Source: Streptomyces sp. NBC_00461
GTDB taxonomy: Bacteria; Actinomycetota; Actinomycetes; Streptomycetales; Streptomycetaceae
Assembly (NCBI RefSeq): GCF_036013935.1
Contig: NZ_CP107902.1
Span: forward strand, 186,001 to 250,000
Direction of reading: 5' to 3'
DNA length: 64,000 nt
Shown here: piece by piece, positions 17,915 to 26,835 of the stretch
Position numbering within the stretch: the first letter of the stretch is position 1
Layout of the letters: each line of letters opens with the position of its first letter
Position numbers and translations under genes: made by a program
Notes under the pieces: model-generated
What the model saw: only the letters and a program-made list of their open reading frames with translations
Database searches by the model: none
Told to the model about the DNA's origin: nothing

Positions 17915-19267
17915 TCAGTCGAGGGTTTCGTCCGACAGGACGACTTCGGCTTGGGCGGCCCACTCCCGTACGGCGGGGCCGTACCGTTGCGCGCTCCAGT
18001 ACTGGCTGCGGATCATGCCGTCCGTGGTCATCTGCGGCGTCTCGGGGTAGCCGAAGTGCTGGATGAGGCCGGCTGACATGGCGGAGGTAGCCGCGATCAG
18101 TGCTGGCCCATTCTCGGCGAGGTCGTCGATGTCGAAGACGGACGTTACTCGGGGTGTCTCCGTTGTCTGATGGGTGCCGAGCTGACCACCGATGTGCCCG
18201 CGTGGGTGCCGCAGTTCGGCTGGCAGTTCGGGTGCGACGGGACAGATGGTCGCGGAGACCGTGGCAGGACCGCCGGCGGCAGCCCGATCCCGCGCATGGC
18301 GGGCCAGCAGGCGCAGACCGGACCAGATGTCCACGACCAAGTCCTCGTCGAGGATCCGGCTCACAGCCGCGGTCTTGTCCTGGTGGCCCGGCGGGGCAAG
18401 GGAGGCGCGGTCGGAGGCGAGGGCGGCGAAGGAGCCGGCGCCACTCTGGTGCAACTCGCACGCGATCCAGCTGGCCTTGGCTGGCTCGCGGCCGCCGTGC
18501 GCGATCAGGCGGCGGCTGCCCACCATCACGTGGCGGACATGCACCCCTCGCGGGAAGACGAGCAGGTCCTTGTCGCGGGTTTCCTGCTGGAAGGCACGGA
18601 GGGTGCTGGTGTCGAGGGTGAAGTCGCCGCCGAGATCCGGGACCAGGGTGACGACGACGTACGTCTGGTCGCTCACGTCCAGTCGGCTGATCAGGTCGCC
18701 TTCGTAGCGGAGCAGGTCCTCGTGGCGGGTCTGGCGGCGGGCGAAGCGGTCCTGATAGGCGGCTGCGACCTCGGACTCGGACAGGTAGATGATGCTGGCC
18801 CCGTTGCGCCTGGGGTAACGCAGGCCCTCGTTGACCAGCACCCCGTGCGGGGCGGAGGGGCTGCGGAGCACCGCGATCATCAGCAAGCCCTGACCGGGCT
18901 TGTCCGGGTCCTCGATCTGGCGGACGTCGAAGGTGGGCAGCGGGTGGACCATGTCGGCGACGATGCTGCGGTATCGCAGCACCTCGCTGTCGCTGAGCGC
19001 GACGCCGGGAAGCTCGGCCGCTCGGGCCTGGTCGTCTTCGGCAACCCCGAGGAGCAGCACTCCGCCGGCCGTGTTGGCGAGCGCCGCCACGTCACCGGCC
19101 AAGTCTCGTTTGGCCTTGTCGTTGCCGCCGTAGAGCTCCCCCTTGAACTCCAGGTCGTAGGACTCGGAGACCGAGTTCGTCTTCAGGGCGGCGATCTGGG
19201 TGTACGAGACCGTGTCCAGCGGGGCTCCGAAGAGCCCTTCCAGACGACGGGAACGAAGAGCGACCAT
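17915..19267 (-). CDS. AlbA_2 (Schlafen-type) domain protein
   Basis: 450 residues. The N-terminal third contains SYDLEFKGELYGGNDKAKRD and LANTAGGVLLLGVAEDDQ, the AlbA_2 (PF04326) signature: the E-F-K, the NT-x-GG-LLLGV and acidic residues of the putative nucleic-acid-processing site. The C-terminal 250 residues have no motif I know (one block reads RDKDLLVFPRGVHVRHVMVG). AlbA_2 proteins occur as regulators, nucleases and in phage-defence loci; no partner gene overlaps this one, so its role is open. Confidence 0.75.
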   Translation of the reverse strand: MVALRSRRLEGLFGAPLDTVSYTQIAALKTNSVSESYDLEFKGELYGGNDKAKRDLAGDVAALANTAGGVLLLGVAEDDQARAAELPGVALSDSEVLRYRSIVADMVHPLPTFDVRQIEDPDKPGQGLLMIAVLRSPSAPHGVLVNEGLRYPRRNGASIIYLSESEVAAAYQDRFARRQTRHEDLLRYEGDLISRLDVSDQTYVVVTLVPDLGGDFTLDTSTLRAFQQETRDKDLLVFPRGVHVRHVMVGSRRLIAHGGREPAKASWIACELHQSGAGSFAALASDRASLAPPGHQDKTAAVSRILDEDLVVDIWSGLRLLARHARDRAAAGGPATVSATICPVAPELPAELRHPRGHIGGQLGTHQTTETPRVTSVFDIDDLAENGPALIAATSAMSAGLIQHFGYPETPQMTTDGMIRSQYWSAQRYGPAVREWAAQAEVVLSDETLD

Positions 19268-19352
19268 GCCGCCAGATCCTGCCTGAACCGCCCCCTTTTG
19301 TCACCGGGATTACCACCTGTCCCGCTGGTTCCGGCGTGGCACCACGACGGGG

Positions 19353-20186
19353 TCAGGGAGCGTGTTCCATGTGTTCCTCGAGCTCGACGGCGAGCGCGGG
19401 GTCGGGACGGGGCACGAGGCCGTAGTCCTCGTCGGAGTCGGCTTCGAGGCGGCACACGGCATCGGCGAGTTTGAAGTGATCAAGTGCCCAGCTGAACACT
19501 CCTGCGGTCGCGCAGGTCGGCACGTCTGCGCGATCGCCGGAAGCGAGCGGGGTGATGGCGGCGATCGCGGCGGCGACGGCGCGGGGGGTGTGGCAGCTGT
19601 TGGTGAGGGGCGTGGGGGGCTCGGTGTCGATGCGCGGGTAGAGGTCGCCTCCGGTGTGGTGGTGGAGGGTGAGGGCCTGGCGGTACCAGAAGCGTGCAAT
19701 GTCGTCCTCGCTGCACTGCGTGTGGTGCAGGTAGAGGCAGTAGGCGGCGGTGGCGACGCCGGAGCCTGCGGCGAACTGCCACCAGAACTGGGCACCTTCG
19801 GAGCGGTCGGAGAGGTAGAGCAGGCAGGCGAAGGTGAGCGCCCCGGCTGGCTCGATGCGGGAGCGTGAGTTGACGAGCTGGGCCATGGCCTCCACCGTGT
19901 CGGGGTCGCGTACGACCCGGCAGGAGAGGTCTGCCAGGTTCATGGCGGCCCGCCGGTAGACCGGTGGGTTCGCGGGCATCGGCTCTGGGCGCGGCCGGCC
20001 GGGGGCCTCGGCTGTGACGAGGCGGGCGCATTCGTCCATGGCGTCGGTGGCCCGGCTCAGCGCCCGGCGTGCGATCCGGCTGAGCATCGCGGCGCTTTCG
20101 GCGTCGTCGAACTCGAAGCCGGGCACCATCACCTGGGCCTGAGTCAGCAGGTCGTCGATGTGGTCGTGGTCCTCCCTGCGGGTCAT
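19353..20186 (-). CDS. sigma-factor partner protein
   Basis: 277 residues, overlapping the sigma gene upstream by ATGA. It begins HIDDLLTQAQ and has a conserved core GALTFACLLYLSDRSEGAQF then WWQFAAGSGVATAAYCLYLH. The same core occurs as the C-terminal half of the single protein encoded at 56409-57701 (GALVFACLLHL, then FWWRFAAGVGHLVAEYCLFL). Being either coupled or fused to a sigma factor, it most likely regulates or assists that sigma factor. No transmembrane segment, no zinc motif. Function not known. Confidence 0.7.
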   Translation of the reverse strand: MTRREDHDHIDDLLTQAQVMVPGFEFDDAESAAMLSRIARRALSRATDAMDECARLVTAEAPGRPRPEPMPANPPVYRRAAMNLADLSCRVVRDPDTVEAMAQLVNSRSRIEPAGALTFACLLYLSDRSEGAQFWWQFAAGSGVATAAYCLYLHHTQCSEDDIARFWYRQALTLHHHTGGDLYPRIDTEPPTPLTNSCHTPRAVAAAIAAITPLASGDRADVPTCATAGVFSWALDHFKLADAVCRLEADSDEDYGLVPRPDPALAVELEEHMEHAP

Positions 20187-20725
20187 GCGATCTCCTCCGC
20201 TTCCGTTTCCTTGCTGTACTGCACTCCGAGGTCACGCGCTAACCGCCGGCGCGCGGCATGAACGTGCGAGCGCACCGTCCCCGCCGAGACGCCCATGATC
20301 TCGGCGACCGTCAGCACGTCGTAACCCAGCACGAAGCGCATGACGACGACGTCCATCTGCCGTTCGGGCAGGCGCGCGATGGCGGCGTACAGGCCGAGCG
20401 AGGACTCCAGCACCTCCAGCTGTCGGCGCGTGGCCATGCGCACCTTGGCGAAGGTCGCCGTCTCCACCAGGGCCGTGTTGCCGTGGCGCAGCACCATCTG
20501 GTTGGCGAGGGTGCGGCGCAGCACGGAGTGGGCGTAGCGCTGCACGCTGGGCTGCGTGAGGACGTCGGACCAGCTCTCCAGGAGCTGGACGAAGACTGAT
20601 TCCACCGTCTCGATCGCGGCCTTGCGCTCCCCGAGGTGTAGGTACGCGTAGCGCAGGTAGGCGCGGTGGTAGCGCTGGTAGAAGGCCTGGAAGTCAAGCG
20701 GCGGGTCTGGCACCGGGCGGGTCAT
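20183..20725 (-). CDS. ECF-type RNA polymerase sigma factor
   Basis: 180 residues. Region 2 is at about 12-75 (FQAFYQRYHRAYLRYAYLHL), and region 4 at about 110-170 (LPERQMDVVVMRFVLGYDVL then TVAEIMGVSAGTVRSHVHAA), with the standard helix-turn-helix. It overlaps the genes on both sides by ATGA: 20722-20973 upstream and 19353-20186 downstream, forming a three-gene operon. The module occurs again at 56.2-57.7 kb. Confidence 0.9.
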   Translation of the reverse strand: MTRPVPDPPLDFQAFYQRYHRAYLRYAYLHLGERKAAIETVESVFVQLLESWSDVLTQPSVQRYAHSVLRRTLANQMVLRHGNTALVETATFAKVRMATRRQLEVLESSLGLYAAIARLPERQMDVVVMRFVLGYDVLTVAEIMGVSAGTVRSHVHAARRRLARDLGVQYSKETEAEEIA

Positions 20726-20973
20726 CGGGCCTCCTTCGCGCTCTCACCTGAGGCCGTCGGCTCGGTGGTTCCACGCCGTTCACGGGCGATCTCAGCCGCT
20801 CCGACACGAACCCCGGCGCCCAGGAGTCGCCGTCCGAACAATGCGACGTCCCGGCCGAAGACGCGCGCCGCGACTGCCGCTGACGTCACGTCGCCCCATC
20901 CCCAATCCACCACGGCTCCCCTATCGGGTCGACGCCGGACGAAGCCCGGCGCGTGATCACTGTATGAAGTCAT
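20722..20973 (-). CDS. small first gene of the sigma operon
   Basis: 83 residues from ATG 20973; the stop overlaps the sigma start (ATGA). Contains DVTSAAVAARVFGRDVALFG and RRLLGAGVRVGAAEIA then TTEPT near the end. A frameshifted homologue precedes the fused sigma gene at 56234-56412 (RVFGPDVV, AGVRIGITG, TTEPT). No family recognised; position suggests a regulator of the sigma factor. Confidence 0.6.
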   Translation of the reverse strand: MTSYSDHAPGFVRRRPDRGAVVDWGWGDVTSAAVAARVFGRDVALFGRRLLGAGVRVGAAEIARERRGTTEPTASGESAKEAR

Positions 20974-21205
20974 CCCATCGCACAGAGGCCTCGAACGTTC
21001 AGTCGCTCCACAAGACTTTTTGGCGAACAGGCGCACGCCCGTTTACGCGCGCCCCCTTCCCGAAGACGCCGCACGGCCCCTGGTGACGGCCGCTGTTGGT
21101 GCCTTCCGCAGATCGAGGAAGAAGATCACGCTGCGGGTACGGCCGTGCCAGCCACCGCTGTAAAGCCCGCCTCACGCGACATGAGGACGAAGTCATGCCG
21201 CGCAT

Positions 21206-21221
21206 TCGAACGTATTATCGA
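21206..21221. promoter_or_regulatory. LexA (SOS) box-like sequence
   Basis: tcgaac-gtat-tatcga compared with the actinobacterial SOS box TCGAAC-N4-GTTCGA: the left half is perfect and the right half matches 4 of 6. It lies 56 bp before the start of the DnaE2-type polymerase gene, whose homologues are damage-inducible. Confidence 0.45.
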
Positions 21222-21277
21222 TTATGGTGGAGGTCTGAGGGGACGCAGATCAGGGAGGGGCACGCGAGAGGCGGGAG

Positions 21278-24200
21278 GTGCAGCACTGTGGATTTACTCA
21301 TCTGCACGTCGCCTCCGGATACTCCGCCCGCTACGGCGCATCCCTCCCCGGTGCCCTCGTGCAGCGCGCTGCCGAGCGTGGGATGACGACGCTCGCGCTC
21401 ACCGACCGGGACACCGTCGCGGGCACGGTCCGCTTCGCCACCGCCGCCGCGGCCGCCGGTATCCGCCCCGTCTTTGGTGTCGACGTCGCCGTCGCCCCGC
21501 TCGCCCCGCCCGACCCGGCCGCGGGCCGGCCGCGTACGCCCGTGCGCGGCGGCGCCCACGTGGTGGAACCGCCGTTGCGGATCACCCTGCTCGCGCAGAA
21601 CGCGGCCGGGTGGGCACGGCTGTGCCGCCTGGTGTCCGCCGCGCACACCGAGGCCGACGGCGCGGCGCCGGTCGTGTCCTGGCCCACCCTGCGTACGTAC
21701 GCCGACCAGGACCTGGTGGTGCTGCTCGGCCCGGCCTCCGAACCGGTGCGGGCCCTGTCCGCCGGCCGCCCCGACGTCGCCGAGCAGCTGCTCGCGCCGT
21801 GGCGGGAGCTGGCCGGAGAGCAGCTGCGGCTGGAGGCCGTATACCTGGGACGGCAGGCCACCGGCGCGGGCTCACTGCGGCTGGCCGCGCGCACCATGGG
21901 CCTGGCCGACCAGCTCGGCGTCCGCACGGTGGTGACCAACGCGGTCCGCTACGCCGACCCCGGCCAGCACCGGCTGGCCGACGTACTGGATGCGGCCCGG
22001 CTGCTGCGGCCCGTCGACCGCCGGCACCTGGACGGCGGCGAACGCTGGCTGAAGGACCCGGCCGTCATGGCCGCGGCCGCCGACCGCATCGCCCAGGCCG
22101 TCGGCGACGACCCCGCCCGGGCGGCCCGCCTCCTGGCCGAGACCGAGGCCACCGGCCAGTCCTGCACCCTCACCCCGGCCGATCTCGGGCTCGGGCGTCC
22201 TCACTTCCCCGAACCCTCCGTCGTCGGCGCCGGCCCCGAGCGCGGTTCGGCCATGCGGCTGCTGCGGCAGCGGTGTGAGACCGGGATGGTCGCCCGGGGC
22301 CTGGACACCGACGAAAGTGCCGTACGACAGCTCCGCTACGAGCTGGAGGTCATCGGCCGGCTGGGCTTTGAGGGGTACTTCCTGGCCGTGGCCCAGGTCG
22401 TCGCGGACACCCGGGCGCTGGGGATCCGGGTCGCCGCGCGCGGCTCCGGCGCCGGCTCCATGGTCAACCACAGCCTCTTCGTCGCCACCGCCAACCCGCT
22501 CGAACACCGGCTCCTGTTCGAGCGCTTCCTCAGCGAGAGGCGTACGTCGCTGCCGGACATCGATCTCGACGTGGAGTCCGAGCGCCGCCTGGAGGTGTAC
22601 GACGCGATCATCAAGCGGTTCGGGAAGGAGCGGACCGCGGTCACCGGCATGCCCGAGACCTACCGGGCCCGGCACGCCCTGCGGGACACCGGCCTCGCCC
22701 TCGGGATTCCGCCGCAGGTCGTCGGCGACATCGCCAAAAGCTTTCCGCACCTCCGCGCCCGGGACATCCGCGGCGCCCTGGCCGAGCTGCCGGAGCTACG
22801 CCAACTCGCTGCGCAAGCAGGGAAGTTCGGACCACTGTGGGAACTCGCCGAAGGACTGGACGCGCTGCCCCGCGGCTACGCCATGCACCCATGCGGAGTG
22901 ATCCTGTCGAACGCGGCACTGCTGGACCGGCTTCCAGTACAGCCGACCCCGGCCGGCTACCCGATGGTGCAGGCCGACAAGGAGGACGTCGAAGATCTCG
23001 GCCTCCTGAAGCTCGACGTCCTGGGCGTCCGCATGCAGTCCGCGATGGCGTACGCGGTCGCTGAAATCCGCCGCACGACCGGACGCCTGCTTGATCTCGA
23101 CAACCCCGACCACGTCAGCCTGAACGACCAGCAGGCCTTCGAGATGATCCGCGCCTCGGACACCGTCGGCCTCTTCCAGCTCGAAAGCCCTGGTCAGCAG
23201 GATCTGGTGGGACGTCTGCAGCCGCGGCACATGCAGGACGTCGTCGCGGACATCAGCCTCTTCAGGCCAGGACCCGTCTCAGGGGGCATGCCCGCTTTGT
23301 ATATCGCCGCCCGGCACGGCGCCGCGCCCAAATACCCGCACCCGGACCTGGAGCCGGTGCTCAACGACACCTACGGCGTGGTCATCTGGCACGAGCAGAT
23401 CATCGCCATCCTCGCAAGGATGACCGGCTGCGACCGTGCCGCCGGTGACGTCGCCCGCCGCGCCCTCGCCGACCCCGACCGGCTGCCGAAGGTCGAGGCC
23501 TGGTTCCGTCGCACGGCCGGGGAGCGCGGCTACGCCAAGGAGGTGCTGGATGAGGTGTGGGAGATCGTCTCCTCCTTCGGCGCGTACGGCTTCTGCCGCG
23601 CGCACGCGGTGGCCTTCGCCGTCCCCGCTCTGCAGTCCGCATATTTGAAGGCGCACTTCCCGGCGTATCTGTACGCCGGTCTGCTGGAACACGATCCGGG
23701 CATGTGGCCGCGCCGGGTCCTCGTCGCCGACGCCCGCCGCCACGGCATCTCCGTGCTGCCCGTCGACGTCAACCACTCCCGCCGGCAGCACAGTGTGGAG
23801 GAGACCGGGCAGGGCTGGGGGGTGCGCCTGGCGTTCTCCACGGTCAAGGGCATCAGCGAGGCGGAGACCGCCCGCCTGGCGGCCGGCCAGCCCTACACCG
23901 GGCTGCAGGATCTATGGTTGCGCGCCCGCCCGTCCCTGCCGCTCGCCCAGCGCCTGATCCGTATCGGCGCCCTCGATGCCCTCTCCCCCGGCCTGACCCG
24001 GCGGGACCTGCTGCTGCAGGCGGTCGAGTTGCACCGGCAGTCCCGCAACCGCACCGCCACCGACGGGCAGCTGCCGCTGGGCGGAGAGCTGGTGACCGCG
24101 GCCCCGAGCGGCCTGCCGGAAATGACGAGCCGCGACAAGCTCGGCGCCGAACTCGACACCCTCTCCATCGACGTGAGCCAGCATCTGATGGAGCACCACC

Positions 24201-24730
24201 ACCGGCTGCTGCGCGAGCTCGGCGCGACCGATGCCGCCCACCTGCGCGGCATGGTGCCCGGACAGAAGGTGCTGGTCGCCGGAGTGCGGGCCTCCACGCA
24301 GACGCCGCCGATCCCGTCCGGCAAGCGCGTCATCTTCTGCACCCTGGAGGACGGCTCCGGCCTGGTCGACATCGCCTTCTTCGAGGACTCGCACGAGCAC
24401 GTCGCGCACACCGTGTTCCACTCCGGGCTTCTGCTGGTACGTGGCACCGTCACCGCCCGCGGCCCGCGCCGCACCGTCGTCGGCGAGATGGCCTGGGACC
24501 TGGACGAGGTGGCCGCCGCCCGCCGCGACCACGGCCCCCAGGCCGCCCTCGACCTCCTCGGCCGCACCGGCCCGGCCCCCACCCCGGCACAGCCGAACAC
24601 GCCCCAGCGCACGCTCGCCGACGGCACGGCCGGGGCTCGGATTCACCCATATGCCGATCTCCAGCCCGCCGGGACCCGCTCCGCGGACCTGCGCCGACTC
24701 GGGCACCGAAGCCAGGGAAGCGCAGGGTGA
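21278..24730 (+). CDS. dnaE2: error-prone DNA polymerase III alpha subunit, DnaE2/ImuC type
   Basis: 1150 residues, about the normal length. The N-terminal PHP domain opens with FTHLHVASGYSARYGA and DRDTVAGTVRFA, followed by the polymerase core with PDIDLDVESERR (Asp429 and Asp431 as catalytic residues), the finger region HPCGVILSNAALLDRLPVQP and VVIWHEQIIAIL, and a C-terminal OB-type segment (IFCTLEDGSGLVDIAFFEDS). In actinobacteria DnaE2 performs translesion synthesis together with ImuB and ImuA'. An ImuB-like gene follows with a 4-bp overlap; no ImuA' is visible. Start GTG 21278 is the only start in the open frame upstream of the PHP domain. Confidence 0.9.
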   Translation: MQHCGFTHLHVASGYSARYGASLPGALVQRAAERGMTTLALTDRDTVAGTVRFATAAAAAGIRPVFGVDVAVAPLAPPDPAAGRPRTPVRGGAHVVEPPLRITLLAQNAAGWARLCRLVSAAHTEADGAAPVVSWPTLRTYADQDLVVLLGPASEPVRALSAGRPDVAEQLLAPWRELAGEQLRLEAVYLGRQATGAGSLRLAARTMGLADQLGVRTVVTNAVRYADPGQHRLADVLDAARLLRPVDRRHLDGGERWLKDPAVMAAAADRIAQAVGDDPARAARLLAETEATGQSCTLTPADLGLGRPHFPEPSVVGAGPERGSAMRLLRQRCETGMVARGLDTDESAVRQLRYELEVIGRLGFEGYFLAVAQVVADTRALGIRVAARGSGAGSMVNHSLFVATANPLEHRLLFERFLSERRTSLPDIDLDVESERRLEVYDAIIKRFGKERTAVTGMPETYRARHALRDTGLALGIPPQVVGDIAKSFPHLRARDIRGALAELPELRQLAAQAGKFGPLWELAEGLDALPRGYAMHPCGVILSNAALLDRLPVQPTPAGYPMVQADKEDVEDLGLLKLDVLGVRMQSAMAYAVAEIRRTTGRLLDLDNPDHVSLNDQQAFEMIRASDTVGLFQLESPGQQDLVGRLQPRHMQDVVADISLFRPGPVSGGMPALYIAARHGAAPKYPHPDLEPVLNDTYGVVIWHEQIIAILARMTGCDRAAGDVARRALADPDRLPKVEAWFRRTAGERGYAKEVLDEVWEIVSSFGAYGFCRAHAVAFAVPALQSAYLKAHFPAYLYAGLLEHDPGMWPRRVLVADARRHGISVLPVDVNHSRRQHSVEETGQGWGVRLAFSTVKGISEAETARLAAGQPYTGLQDLWLRARPSLPLAQRLIRIGALDALSPGLTRRDLLLQAVELHRQSRNRTATDGQLPLGGELVTAAPSGLPEMTSRDKLGAELDTLSIDVSQHLMEHHHRLLRELGATDAAHLRGMVPGQKVLVAGVRASTQTPPIPSGKRVIFCTLEDGSGLVDIAFFEDSHEHVAHTVFHSGLLLVRGTVTARGPRRTVVGEMAWDLDEVAAARRDHGPQAALDLLGRTGPAPTPAQPNTPQRTLADGTAGARIHPYADLQPAGTRSADLRRLGHRSQGSAG

Positions 24731-25794
24731 TCATGATGAGCGGCCGCAGCATCCTCCGACTATCCTTCGACCTGCCGCCCGACGCCGACCCTGAACTCCC
24801 GGAACGGCTGCGCCGCTTGCTGGAGGACTTCACACCGCGCGTGCAGATGCTTGAGGACGGTGCCCTCCTCGATCTGACCGGGGCGACCCGATGGTGGCAG
24901 CGCGATGCCTGCGGCGTCACCGAACTCGTCCAGCTCCGCGCGCTCGCCTACTTCGGGGTGCGCAGCTCGGCGGCCGTGGCCGGCACCCCGATGCTCGCCA
25001 CGATGGCCTGCGCCCTCACGCCGCTCGGGCGGCGCACCGTCATCGACGACTCCCCCGAGGCGATCGCGTCCTTCCTGCGGCCCCGGCCCGTACGGGAACT
25101 TCCCGGCGTAGGCGGGAAGACCGCCGCGCTGCTGGGCGAGTACGGCCTGCACACCGTCGGCGACGTCGCCGACGTCCCTCAGCACACACTGCAGCGCCTC
25201 CTCGGTGCCCGCGCCGGCCGCGCCCTCCACGAGCACGCCCAGGGCCGCGACACCACGGTCGTCGACCCCACCCCGGCCCCGGCGAGCCTCAGCACGGAAC
25301 ACCGCTTTGCCCGGGACGAACTCGACCCGGCCGCCCACCGGCGCATCCTGCTCGCTCTCGCCGACGACCTCGGTGCCCGCCTCCGCACCACCGACCAGAT
25401 CGCCACCGGCGTGACCTGCACGATCCGCTACGCCGACCTGAGTGCCACCCGCCGCAGCCGGACCCTGCCCGAAGCCACCCAGCACACCGTCCTCCTGGCC
25501 CGCGCCGCCTACGCGGTGTACGACTCCCTCGGCCTCCAACGCGCCCGAGTCCGCAACATCGCACTGCGCGCCGACGCCCTTCGGCCCGACGACCGGGCCA
25601 CCCGGCAACTCACCCTCGACGCGTCGGACGACAAACCCCTCGCGATCGAAGCCGTCGCCGACCGCGCCCGCACCCGCTACGGGCACCAGGTGATCTACCC
25701 CGCCGCCCTCGCCATCAGCTCCCGGTCCTCGTCAGCCCGGCAGCGGAACGGAGGCGGTCGTGCAGAGGACGCGCACGGCCGTCGTGCGACATAA
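24727..25794 (+). CDS. Y-family polymerase-like protein, ImuB type
   Basis: 355 residues, GTG start overlapping the dnaE2 stop. It begins LRLSFDLPPDADPELPERLR, has the Y-family block LEDGALLDLTGATRWW, the thumb helix-hairpin-helix RELPGVGGKTAALLGEYGLH, and a little-finger domain ending near LALADD...ARVRNIALRAD. The canonical SxDE motif reads LEDG here: one Asp is kept but the metal-binding Glu is Gly, so polymerase activity is doubtful. That fits ImuB, which recruits DnaE2 to the clamp. A broken paralogue lies at 60368-60968. Confidence 0.8.
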   Translation: MIMMSGRSILRLSFDLPPDADPELPERLRRLLEDFTPRVQMLEDGALLDLTGATRWWQRDACGVTELVQLRALAYFGVRSSAAVAGTPMLATMACALTPLGRRTVIDDSPEAIASFLRPRPVRELPGVGGKTAALLGEYGLHTVGDVADVPQHTLQRLLGARAGRALHEHAQGRDTTVVDPTPAPASLSTEHRFARDELDPAAHRRILLALADDLGARLRTTDQIATGVTCTIRYADLSATRRSRTLPEATQHTVLLARAAYAVYDSLGLQRARVRNIALRADALRPDDRATRQLTLDASDDKPLAIEAVADRARTRYGHQVIYPAALAISSRSSSARQRNGGGRAEDAHGRRAT

Positions 25795-25914
25795 GCTTTC
25801 CTACCGTTTTGGCGCGGGTCCACGCCGGTCATTCGTAGGATCGGTGAGCCCGAGGACTCCGGGTATGGCAGTGAGCTTGTCGCCGCTCGATGGCTGAAAA
25901 GACTTGGCCGCCCG

Positions 25915-26174
25915 GAGCCCGTGACGGCCACAACCGCTCATTGGGATATGCGACTTGATCGCTGTGTAGGACAACGTCGGCAGGGCCTTCCGCGGGACCG
26001 CCTCGTCCGGATCCCACTGGCACCATGGCAGCAGCCGCTGCAGTCCGTACGGGGTGCTGTGGCCTGCGTGCTCGGCTATCTGCCAGCTGTTTTGCGGCCC
26101 ACCGGGCCCAGCAAACCGCGCAGGTAGTCCCGCATCCGTCGCCGTGGCTCGATCCGGCCGAACCGCTCTCCCAC
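25915..26174 (-). pseudogene. IS701-type transposase N-terminal fragment
   Basis: Minus-strand frames read FGRIEPRRRMRDYLRGL then, after a frame change, QNSWQIAEHAGHSTPYGLQR and LLPWCQWDPDE. These are the well-conserved N-terminal blocks of IS701-family transposases. The catalytic domain is missing. Remnant of an old insertion behind the ImuB-like gene. Confidence 0.75.
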
Positions 26175-26179
26175 ACGCA

Positions 26180-26835
26180 GCAGCAACGCGTCCTCTCGTC
26201 ACATCCTGCACTCCGACGTGGAAACGATCACTCACGGGGCCAGGGGACGGCAAGCCACTCATTCGGGTGTTTCCGCACGCCAGAGTGGCCCGCGTCGCAG
26301 ATTCAACCGGTGCGACCCGGTAACGTTCCGTGGCGTTGGCCGAGGGGGTCCCTCCGCGGACGATCATTTCCTCGCAGCCGCTTTCGCCAAGCTGCGCTCT
26401 AAGAGACGGCTGAACACGCCCTTCGGGATTTCCGTTTCTTTGCATCTGGATCAGGAGTCCACGATCATGAACCGGTTGGCGCGCCCTGAACGCCGCATCT
26501 CCCTGGACTTGGCAGTGTGACGCACCTGGACTTGATCATGCTGCCGTCGGGGCTGCTGTTGGGCTGCGGCTTTCCTGGAAGCACTCCCGCTGGGCGAAAG
26601 CACGCGGCGGCCTGGAGTTCGGCCGTCGGCACCTGCCCTTCATGGCTGCCGCCTGCCTCGGGCTGTTAGTCGGGATTCCGGCCGAAGCAGCCCTGGTCCC
26701 CTCGTCCGCAGCTGACTGCCGTGCTGTTCACCGCGGCTAACGCGGCTGTGCCAGGTCTTCCCCGAGGCCGCTCAACGCCCACCGACCTGCGGCACAGCAG
26801 ACCGTATCCACCATGAAGCCGACAGGAGTTACGAG
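26180..26835. other. about 650 bp without a gene
   Basis: Short open frames only (for example 26467-26520 starting MNRLARPERRISL), none with supporting features. The lower coding signal and neighbouring IS701 fragment suggest decayed DNA. The last 100 bp should contain the promoter of the halogenase gene. Confidence 0.4.

Noticed and set aside
18170..19474. 434-codon plus-strand frame opposite the AlbA_2 gene
   Set aside because: Antisense frame with Val/Gly-rich composition; the minus strand has the recognisable domain.
20993..21004. tcgaacgttcag as a LexA box before the sigma operon
   Set aside because: The two halves touch without the four-base spacer of the actinobacterial SOS box.
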